Assembly (NCBI GenBank): GCA_002803225.1
Contig: NXFV01000193.1
Coordinates: forward strand, 1-64,000
Reading direction: 5' to 3'
DNA: 64,000 nt
DNA from: Gamarada debralockiae
Lineage: Eukaryota; Ascomycota; Leotiomycetes; Helotiales; Hyphodiscaceae
Position 1 is the first letter of the stretch. Every line of letters begins with the position of its first letter. This document shows, in pieces, positions 11,219 through 19,623 of the stretch. The notes below the pieces were generated by a model, which saw only the letters and a program-made list of their open reading frames with translations, did not search any database and was not told where the DNA came from. Position numbers and translations under genes: made by a program.

Positions 11219-12154
11219 ATGGATCAAATACAAACACATCCCTCGACCGCCCTCCAGGCAAAGACCTTCGTCGCACCCGGCTCGCTGTCGTTCCCAGGTG
11301 GCGCTGGTGAACTGACACCTCCCTCATCTGAGAATGATAAGCAAAACGGTCACGCAAATGGTATTAAGCAGCAAGTTGGTCAAGTCCCAAATGGCAACGG
11401 GGTGACTCCCGCCACACCTGCTGCGACGCCTGGCGCAACTCAGGGTGTCAGTGGTATTGTTCCTACCTTGCAGTATGTATCACCCTTGAGCCTCAGCTTG
11501 CATTCATGAGGCTTATCTTGCATGTAAAGAAACATCGTTGCCACGGTCAATCTCGATTGCCGCTTGGACCTCAAGACGATCGCCCTGCATGCGAGAAATG
11601 CTGAATACAACCCAAAGGTACTTACTGACTCTAGGCTTGCTATATCTTTTCCTTTCTTGCTAACCTTCTCAGCGTTTTGCGGCTGTCATCATGCGTATTC
11701 GTGAACCCAAGACGACTGCTTTGATCTTCGCCTCAGGAAAGATGGTGGTTACTGGCGCAAAGTCCGAAGACGATTCGAAGCTTGCATCACGAAAGTATGC
11801 TCGCATCATCCAGAAGCTCGGCTTCAATGCCAAATTCACCGACTTCAAGATCCAGAATATCGTCGGCTCCTGCGACATCAAGTTCCCCATTCGATTGGAA
11901 GGTCTTGCGTCACGCCATCACAACTTCAGCTCTTATGAACCTGAGTTGTTCCCTGGTCTCATCTACCGAATGATTAAGCCCAAGATTGTGCTCCTGATCT
12001 TCGTATCTGGCAAGATCGTCTTGACTGGCGCGAAAGTTCGAGAAGAGATCTACCAGGCATTCGAAATGATCTACCCTGTGCTTCAAGGTATGTTTGACCT
12101 CGTCGCCTTTGTTTACACATCACTAACATCCTTCAAGACTTCAAGAAAGTCTGA
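11219..12154 (+). CDS. spt15: TATA-box-binding protein (TBP)
   Basis: A general transcription factor that binds the TATA element within TFIID, TFIIIB and SL1-type complexes in the nucleus. Model: exons 11219-11472, 11530-11617, 11673-12087 and 12138-12154, giving 257 residues. All introns are GT-AG, 50-57 nt. A variable Gln/Gly/Thr/Pro-rich N-terminus of about 80 residues is followed by the two imperfect direct repeats of the saddle: [21 protein letters not shown], then [23 protein letters not shown], and [18 protein letters not shown], then [22 protein letters not shown]. It ends PVLQDFKKV, as fungal TBPs do. The length fits fungal TBP (about 230-270). The last exon codes only five residues and the stop. 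The identification is secure. Confidence 0.97.
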
Positions 12155-12957
12155 TCGGCTCTGCCTTTCTGCATCAGCGGTTCGATCATTCAACCCACCT
12201 CTACCGTCGATGTACCAACAACTCCTCAAACCCAACTTGTACAAATATTTTCCACTTTCACGATATCACGAACAAAAAGCAACGTCTGTCGGCGCATCTC
12301 CCACCATCCAAAAGACAAATCATCACCGTCTTTTGGTAGCCCTCAGATGGCCCGTTGTCATTGCATTGCACCGGCGTACAAAGGGGAAGAGTCGAAAAGA
12401 GGCTCTTCATTTGATTTTTAGCATGCTTGTCCCTTTCAGAGATACATAGATTGCACACACCCATGGCATGTGCGCAGGTCGAAGATGCCTTCATAATTGT
12501 CTTTTCAGATGGATCGCAGAGTTAATTGCGTGGCCCTTGCTATGCATTGGTGGTTGATGGATTTCCTCGTCTCTTCGTGGTGGAAGAGGATGGAGGAACA
12601 GCGAGATTTTCATAGGCGCAGCCGACAACGCTGGATTGTCTGGCTGGCCTTCATTCATCGTGGTGGCACCCGTTACTTTTTTTTGATGCATTGCTTGCAG
12701 GGCTTTGCTGCTGGCTTAAGGAGTGGATGGGAGACGTCTACGAAATTGGGTCAGTCCGCACGGGCTGTCGGAGGGAATTTGCTCTTTCATACCAGATAGA
12801 CTAATCCAATCACGATAGAAACTCTTGGTCTTGTCATGAATGTGAAAGTGATATGTCTCCACGACTACGCCTTGATCAACTCTAGATGTTCCTCTCTTGA
12901 AACGTCTGATCTATGTGATCTTATTCATCTTTTCTGAACGTCTATACATATCCCTTC
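12155..12957. other. Intergenic, convergent 3' ends
   Basis: This lies between the stops of TBP (plus) and the amine oxidase (minus). It should hold both 3' untranslated regions. The short frames inside have no recognisable content. Confidence 0.6.
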
Positions 12958-14464
12958 TCAAGTCTTGAATTCCTCATCCAACACCATCCCCGGTCGTCCC
13001 CCACGACTCCCATCCTCAGTAACGACCTTCTCAACCCTGCCCTCCGGCCAAGCCCACTTGCTCTTAAACTCCTCTGGACATCTTCCCTCCACACAATCTA
13101 CAATCTTCTCCCCTATCACAGGCAAGAATTTGTACCCATGCCCAGACCCACCCGTAGCCAAAAACAGCCCTTCAAACTCAGGATGATACGTGATCAAGAA
13201 GTCCCCATTCGGCGTATCCGTGTACCAACATATTCTAGCCTTTGTAAACTTCCTTTCCGCCAAGCTAGAAGATGGGAAATCAGTACTGTAATCACTCACG
13301 CCGATTAAACGATTCTGCCTGTTGCATGATCCAGAATGGAAGCGTCAGAAAAGGATTAACTCACCAAGGAATCATCTCTCCCAACGCCTCTCTACAAGCA
13401 TACTCTCCTTCCTTAGGAACCCACTGATCCTTATCCTCCCAGCTTGTGCGTGGGAGACTGACTTCGATCATCTCCCCACTTTCTGGACTATCTGGGTTGG
13501 GTATCCTTACAGGATTGGCATAACCGTAGGCATGTCGAGCTACTTTTAGGAGACGATTCCGCGGCGGGATGATGAAGAGACCTGTGGACATGTTTAGGAG
13601 GACAGGCATCTTGCCTAACTTCTCCTGCTCCTCCTCACTCAAATCCAAATAAACAAGAACCTGACCGGTAGCCTGCGCCCTTCCCCTCAAATCCACCAAC
13701 TTCCCTGTCCACGCTCCTGTTGCTAGGATCGTGAGATCTGCGCTAATGGTCGAGCCGTCTTTCATACGCACGCCTGTAACCTTTCTCAATCCCTGATCTC
13801 TGACGAGCGATTCAACTTCGGCATGGAGGAAGGTTACGCGGTTGGTAGCTTCGACTTGAGAACGGAGAAACCGCATCCCGGCTTCTGCGTCTGCCCAGCC
13901 TGAACGACGGTTTATGTAGCCCCATGCTCCACTGCCGCCGCCTGTTCCTACTGCAGAGTCGATTTTCTCCCTGCTGTCCAATTCCCGCACAGCATCGCTA
14001 TCTCCAGAATTGTTCATAAGCTTCTGCACATTGGCGTAGCTTTCGCGGACTGTGTAAAACCATCAGCCATTCCTTCCAAATATAGGTTGTTCCAATCCCT
14101 CAAAACATTCTAGCCATTGAGATCTTCTCCTACCGTAATATTCTCCCTGCACTCCCTTATCAGCTACCAGCACTAATCCACTCTCCTCATACCTTCCTTC
14201 TCCCCCTAGATCATCCTTGCCCTGCTTTCTCCATTCCGACTGTGCTTGTGCTGCTAAAGCTGCATACGCAGGGTCGCTATAATCCGCTCTTATAACTCTT
14301 GACGTATCGATGCTGGAGCCATCTGGGGAGGGGAAAGGGGAGCGGTCGAGGACGGTAATTTTTGTGTGAGAGTAGGCTGGTCGGTGGGAGAGAGCGTAGG
14401 CTGTTGAGAGGCCGAACACGCCGGATCCTACTATGAGGATGGAGCTTGGGGGAGAGGAGGCCAT
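12958..14464 (-). CDS. FAD-dependent amine oxidase (sarcosine/fructosyl-amino-acid oxidase family)
   Basis: Model: exons 14464-14134, 14049-13365 and 13318-12958 on the minus strand, 458 residues. The N-terminus has the Rossmann motif GSGVFG (residues 13-18) preceded by hydrophobic beta strand ILIV. The middle holds the family's substrate domain. The C-terminus has ICWYTDTPNGDF, whose Cys (about residue 369) aligns with the covalent flavin-attachment Cys of monomeric sarcosine oxidases and fructosyl amine oxidases, and GGSGHGYKFLPVIG, the second FAD-binding segment. Family members oxidise secondary amines such as sarcosine, N-methyl amino acids, glycated amino acids or saccharopine, releasing H2O2. 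The exact substrate cannot be read here. I see no clear C-terminal peroxisomal tripeptide: it ends EFKT. The gene is divergent from the SR140-like gene. Confidence 0.9.
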
Positions 14465-14912
14465 TACTATGAGCTGGGCAGAAGTCTGCGAGTGGTAAAG
14501 TGGGGTGGATCAACTGGAAGGAGATCTACGTAAACGTATGAAATAGAATCGCTGAAAGCTATTGAAGCATTGAAATAGGAACGGACCTGAGAATGAGAAG
14601 AAAGGAAATGATTGTACTTTATCTTGTAGTGGCTGTACCTGTTGACGTGAGTAAGAACTGTGCAAAGGTGGGGCGGCGGGCAGCTACGAAGAGCTTGACG
14701 GGCGTACAGGGATCGGTCTGTGGTGGTCGATGACTTGGTCTGAGCTTTTGACGAGGCGGATCGCGACAACCTCAACCTCACCCGCAACTCCAAACCTCCT
14801 CCACTACACCCAACCAGGAAACTCTCCAACCACGTCACTTACCCTCAATCGATCTCCCTCATCTCCCTCAATAAACACAATCTGCACAATCCAGGATGGG
14901 CGCACACCCAAC
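14465..14912. promoter_or_regulatory. Divergent intergenic region
   Basis: These 448 bp separate the start codons of the amine oxidase (minus) and the splicing factor (plus), so both promoters must lie here or overlap neighbouring transcripts. A C/A-rich pyrimidine tract at about 14755-14880 precedes the splicing factor start. I see no convincing TATA box. Confidence 0.5.
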
Positions 14913-17339
14913 ATGGCCTCCGACAAAAAAATAGATCAATTCCCCGACGTATCCAACAAACTCCAGCAACCCACCAAGAAATCCCTCTTCGAGCGCCAAA
15001 AAGCAGAAGCAGAAGCCAAACGTTTGCGAGAAGAAGCAGAGACCAAAGCTGTCTACGAAGACTTCGTGAAGAGTTTCGATGATGAGGATGATGATAGATT
15101 TGGCGGAGGAGCATTTGGAGGACCGCCTCCGTCGAGGAGGAATTTTGGGGGACAAGGCTCTGGGCCTCCGACGGGACCCGCTGCCGGAAGAGGGTTTGGT
15201 GGGAGAGGAGGTGGAGTTGGCAGTGGGCCGGGAAGTTTAGGACCACCGCCCCTGGGGAAGAAGAGGACGTTTGAAGGGTTCAATCAGGCGCCGCAAAGAA
15301 GGGAGGATAGAGGATTATTGGCGTTCGATGATTACGAAGACAACGCGCCGCCGTCGCGAGTGTTGAAGACGGACGACGATGAGGATGAGCGTGGCCGAAG
15401 CAGAGATGTGGAGGAGCAGCGCGCTGCCGCGAAACCGACATTACAATTAGCTTCTCTGCCTCCTGGGACATCGCCTGCTGTTATCAAAGCCCTGTTACCT
15501 CCAAACTTGACAGTTGATGCGGTGAGGATCTTACCGCCGTCTGGACCGGGTGTATATACGGAGAGGAAAAGCATGAGTGCTATTGTTACGCTGGCGAAGG
15601 ATACAGCGGCGAATGATATCGATGCTGCGGTTAATGGACTGCAGAATAGGTATCTGGGTTATGGTTACTATTTGAATCTCCACCGACATCTCTCATCTGC
15701 TGCAATAGCCAGCTCCACTCCTATACCCACTCTAGGACTCACTACGGCTTCACAACCTTTTGGCGCGAAACCTGTGGCTCTCCCCTCAGCGGGGAGAGGT
15801 CATGCTCCTCCTGCACACCATCAACGAGGCTTTGCGCCTCCGACTTCTTATGCGCCTACTGGACCAGGGCAGTTGCCACGGAGTGGACCTCTACTTCATG
15901 TCCCTGTTCAACCGCCGAGGGATATCAAGGAGTTGAAGTTAATTCACAAAGTCATTGAATCCCTTCTCACCCACGGTCCGGAATTCGAGGCTTTGCTCAT
16001 GAGTAGACCGGACGTACAACGCGAAGAGAAATGGGCTTGGTTATGGGACCCACGGAGTACGGGCGGAGTCTGGTATCGCTGGCGGCTATGGGAAGTCCTC
16101 ACAGGCTCGCAGACACGAAGAGGGAAAGGGAAATACCTGCCTCTTTTCGAAGGGAGCTCTGCGTGGAAAGAACCTGACCAGCCACTCGTATTTGAATACA
16201 CCACCAGACTCGACGAATTCGTTTCTGACTCAGAGTACAACTCCTCTGATGAAGATGATTCTGGCGACGAAGGTGCTAGGAGACATCATGGACCTGGAGG
16301 TAGTGGATTGGCGCCTGATACGAGCACGTTGACAGATGAGGGGAAAGCGTATCTCAACCCCCTCGAGAAGGCCAAACTCACGCATCTACTTTCTCGATTA
16401 CCTACAAGCACGGGCAAATTGAGGAAAGGAGATGTCGCTCGCGTCACGGCGTTCGCGATATCCCATGCAGGACGGGGAGCAGATGAAGTCGTAGCGATGA
16501 TAATATCAAACGTCGAGAAACCATTCGCCTACACCTCTGCGAACCCTGACCGAAAGAAAGACAAAGAAGTAAGCGGTGACGACGCAGGTACGCCCAACGA
16601 GAACGAAGAGAAAGAAGATACCAGCTCAGCTTCACTAATCGGCATCTACGTCATCTCCGACATCCTATCTTCCTCTTCTACGTCCGGAGTTAGACACGCA
16701 TGGCGGTACAGACAGCTATTCGAGACTGCTTTGAAACAGCGAAGGGTCTTTGAGGGATTAGGTAGGATGGAGAGGAAGATGAATTGGGGACGCCTGAGAG
16801 CCGAGAAATGGAAGAGGAGTGTAGGTAGTTTATTAGGGCTGTGGGAGGGGTGGTGCGTCTTTCCTGCTGAGAGCCAGGAGCATTTCGTTAATGTGTTCAA
16901 CAACCCTCCATTAACCGCCAGGGAGGAATCGGAGGCGAGAGAGAAGGAGTCTCAAGTGATGGATAAGGGGAAGAGCAAGTGGAAGGCTGTGGAGGTTGCG
17001 CCGAAGGTGGAGAGTAGGGAGGTTGAGGTAGTAGGAGAGGAGGGAGAGGAGGATGTTGATGGGGAGCCTATGGATGAAGATGTTGATGGGGAACCTATGG
17101 AGGATGAGGATGTTGATGGAGTACCGATGGAGGACGAAGATGTGGATGGTGAGCCCATGGAAGAGGATGAATCTCCACCCCCTGCATCACCGGATCCTCC
17201 TCCAACTGCAGAACCGCAGTCAGTGGAAGAGAATCCGTCGACTTTTGCAGGAAAAGTCGACAGGGCGCCGATTGGACAACCGCGAAGGAGACCGAGGGCG
17301 GTGGATATGTTCGCGGACTCAGACGATGAGGATAATTGA
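14913..17339 (+). CDS. U2-snRNP-associated SURP/CID protein (SR140/U2SURP-like)
   Basis: An 808-residue nuclear protein with the domain order of human U2SURP (SR140), a component of 17S U2 snRNP in pre-mRNA splicing. Seen: an N-terminal KKSLFERQKAEAEAKR coiled segment ending VYEDFVKSF; a Gly/Pro/Arg-rich spacer; an RRM-like region at about residues 178-265; a SURP module at about 342-400 (LIHKVIESLLTHGPEFEALL, then WLWDP); and an RPR/CID-like helical domain at about 484-660 (VTAFAISHAGRGADEVV, then GIYVISDIL, RYRQLFE and WGRLRAEKWKRSV). A strongly acidic C-terminus carries tandem DEDVDGEPME-type repeats. I start at 14913 (MASDKK); the frame is open to 14730, but that extension looks untranslated. 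No intron is needed. Confidence 0.88.
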   Translation: MASDKKIDQFPDVSNKLQQPTKKSLFERQKAEAEAKRLREEAETKAVYEDFVKSFDDEDDDRFGGGAFGGPPPSRRNFGGQGSGPPTGPAAGRGFGGRGGGVGSGPGSLGPPPLGKKRTFEGFNQAPQRREDRGLLAFDDYEDNAPPSRVLKTDDDEDERGRSRDVEEQRAAAKPTLQLASLPPGTSPAVIKALLPPNLTVDAVRILPPSGPGVYTERKSMSAIVTLAKDTAANDIDAAVNGLQNRYLGYGYYLNLHRHLSSAAIASSTPIPTLGLTTASQPFGAKPVALPSAGRGHAPPAHHQRGFAPPTSYAPTGPGQLPRSGPLLHVPVQPPRDIKELKLIHKVIESLLTHGPEFEALLMSRPDVQREEKWAWLWDPRSTGGVWYRWRLWEVLTGSQTRRGKGKYLPLFEGSSAWKEPDQPLVFEYTTRLDEFVSDSEYNSSDEDDSGDEGARRHHGPGGSGLAPDTSTLTDEGKAYLNPLEKAKLTHLLSRLPTSTGKLRKGDVARVTAFAISHAGRGADEVVAMIISNVEKPFAYTSANPDRKKDKEVSGDDAGTPNENEEKEDTSSASLIGIYVISDILSSSSTSGVRHAWRYRQLFETALKQRRVFEGLGRMERKMNWGRLRAEKWKRSVGSLLGLWEGWCVFPAESQEHFVNVFNNPPLTAREESEAREKESQVMDKGKSKWKAVEVAPKVESREVEVVGEEGEEDVDGEPMDEDVDGEPMEDEDVDGVPMEDEDVDGEPMEEDESPPPASPDPPPTAEPQSVEENPSTFAGKVDRAPIGQPRRRPRAVDMFADSDDEDN
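17048..17166. repeat. In-frame 30-bp coding minisatellite (about 4 units)
   Basis: Four consecutive copies encode variants of EDVDGEPM(E) in the acidic tail of the SR140-like protein. The units are 24-30 nt long and differ mostly at third codon positions, so the repeat is old enough to have diverged but is kept in frame. Confidence 0.85.
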
Positions 17340-18407
17340 GGTACCATTAGAAGAGAATACAATACACCCAAACACCAGCCATCTTCCGCTGATCTACACC
17401 GTGCGTTGGTCGGGAGGAACTAATTCCAGAAAATAATATAAGCATCATGACCGAGACATCACTTACAATTTCTGCATTGTCAGAGTTGAACAAGACATCC
17501 GATAACCTAGACGGCGAGGCTCGCAACGTCTTCAGGTCAAGCTCCGCAAGAACTTTACCCCTCCTCTCTTCATCACTTACTCTAGATTCTAGAGCCCAGA
17601 ATCAAGATCAAGACCCCTTTCTACCGTTTCCAAGTTTTCAACACAACTTCAAGTCTTCAGTGAGAAAATTAAGGTAACAGGCCGATGTCTTACCAATTCA
17701 GGAAGTTGATCGGGGATTAATGACCGAGCTATTCTTTGTGTTTAAATACTCCTGTGGTAAGAAGCCCCTGCGAATAGGCCAGCTATTGAGAACTTCGGAA
17801 ACCTGGTCATGCATCTACGACTAGCATGCACTTTGCCTTGGAATTCCTTCACTCCACAGTCTGATAGCAAAGTCTGTTATATCTCCAGGTGCGCCTTACA
17901 GCTATGCAAATTTTTATCCTTACATAAATTCAGCAAGACAATATTGTTGTTGATACCTCATGAATGTCGAAGCTCGGCACAGCAACACGAAAGTTTTCAA
18001 CGCGGCCTTAGCTCACTCAAGGCCGGCTAATACTTGACAGCCAGAGTACTCAGACAGAAGACCCAAGTTACATAACTTTCATGTTAATTATTACTTTCCT
18101 GTACATTGACTCACGTGATCCAAACGGACTTCGAACTTCACAACACAATTGTAATTTCCTCAAATAAACCATGCTTGGAGTTTTCACTCATGTATTACTT
18201 TGCTGGAGTTTCAAAGCGCTGTGATGCATTCAACGTTGACAAATTCCTTCCAAGTTCCTCTCATTCTTGCAGTATTCAAGGAGACTACGAGTGTGGCCTC
18301 CATCCTCATACCATTGAAGCCCTTCTCAGTTGTCCCCATTCCATTACTCTAGCCATGCCTTACACCACCTCGTGACCACCCATCCAGTTTGCTGCCGAAG
18401 CCGGAGC
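17340..18407. other. Intergenic, nothing recognised
   Basis: Only short frames lacking domain signals are present (17447-17677, 17809-18030 and 18106-18375 plus). This is the convergent region between the SR140-like gene and the small membrane protein gene. Confidence 0.55.
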
Positions 18408-18614
18408 TTAGACTTGAGAGTGCTGGCCGCCGTTCTGAGCCATGGCCTCAAGCATCTGCCAAGGGTTAGTTAAAAGCCCGGAAGATTGTCGGAGGAGACA
18501 GCGGTTCAAATATACCTGCTTGATGCGGTGAATCGCCCAGATGTCAAAGCATGTCAATCCAATGTGGGCGCCAGTGAAGGCGAGCACGACGATTGCGTCT
18601 GTGGTCAATGCCAT
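18408..18614 (-). CDS. Small membrane protein, 48 residues, one intron
   Basis: Model: exon 18614-18516, intron 18515-18456 (60 nt), exon 18455-18408. The protein starts MALTTDAIVVLAFTGAHIG, has one hydrophobic segment (about residues 7-26), then FDIWAIHRIKQ and a short polar tail ending GGQHSQV. The intron has GTATAT at its donor, an ACTAAC branch site and a CAG acceptor. Its length is a multiple of three with no stop, so retained intron would give a 68-residue protein. I do not recognise the family. The size and single hydrophobic helix suggest a small organelle-membrane subunit, but that is a guess. The GC-ending, orderly codons and perfect splice signals support a real gene. Confidence 0.7.
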   Translation of the reverse strand: MALTTDAIVVLAFTGAHIGLTCFDIWAIHRIKQVYLNRCLLRQSSGLLTNPWQMLEAMAQNGGQHSQV

Positions 18615-18855
18615 GTTGTTCGAGGAGACGGTACTGACGTGAGGTATTTATGGGACTTGTAGGCAATTGTGGGTGTGGGTGAAAATTTGGAAGATTCCTG
18701 ACTGAGATTTTGTGTGAGTTGGACGTTGGAAACCCCACCGAGGACTGTGGGAGAGGTTCATTTATGTAGACAAGACCTAAGGTCCATCGATGCGGTCTTG
18801 TGTCGACTTTGCATCGAGAGACTCCCCCATTTGGAAAGAACCAATAAATTTTGGT

Positions 18856-19508
18856 CGAAGCGACAGCGACAGCGATGCTTGTGGGCAGGGTCTCTCGTAG
18901 TGCCGCTCGACATTGGGAGAAATCGTGAACCATTAGAATTCAAGAGCGACGGAGACTGCAGGTACCAGCCTCGGAATGGGGAACTCATTTGCAAATGCAT
19001 CGCTGGACAACCGACTGGAAGACTCGTTATGAAAGTTTAGATTCGGCGACGACAGAAACCCTGCATCCCGCTTCAGCGACAGGGATGGAGATCTCAAGTA
19101 TTCCAATTCCGGCGTAGCCCAGCGAGTCGCCGTGCACCACACACGCAGGTATCGAGCGCACTGGACGAACCACATATTGCTAAGGCAATACAGCTTGTGT
19201 GGTTGAACCTTGTGCAACGGCATTCAATGTTGACAGGCCTCCTTTGCTTGTACTTTAGGGGAGCGACGAACCCCTCTGTTCCTCCCTTTTGTGGCCTAGT
19301 CTAGCGACGAGAAAGGACTGAAACAGGCCGTTGGGAGAAATCGCCCAGAGTTGGCGTCCATGATGATGCCATCTAAGCCTTACGAGGCACTTTAAATTGT
19401 GGATCGAGCGACAAGAACCTTGCTTCTGCTTTAGCGACAGCGACCAAATCCCTGCTTTTTCTCCTTTGTGGCCTAGCCCAGCGACACATCCTTGAAAATC
19501 GTGGCGAC
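18856..19508. repeat. Cluster of GCGAC words and degenerate repeat blocks
   Basis: About a dozen GCGAC/GTCGC words occur in 650 bp between the small membrane protein gene and the gene at 19624. They include 18860, 18866, 18946, 19046, 19076, 19263, 19303, 19408, 19434, 19440, 19481 and 19504. Larger blocks repeat too: TTTGTGGCCTAG followed by YCYAGCGAC occurs near 19290 and 19466, and CTTYAGCGACAG near 19072 and 19430. It could be a binding-site array for a regulator of the divergent pair, or a decayed tandem repeat. Confidence 0.6.
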
Positions 19509-19623
19509 GACAGGGCGGGCTTGGCACCTCCAAACATCTTCAAATACTCTGTATGTCCCCCCCTTCCTCGTGCATTTCTTTCCTTTCCAACGTCATTGTC
19601 AAGTTCACGTCCCGCAACAAATT

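Noticed and set aside
14845..15246. 133-codon minus-strand frame
   Set aside because: It is antisense to the N-terminus of the SR140-like protein; repeated Ser/Leu comes from the opposite strand's codons.
16952..17371. 139-codon minus-strand frame rich in Ser/Thr/Gly repeats
   Set aside because: It is the antisense shadow of the acidic repeat of the SR140-like gene.
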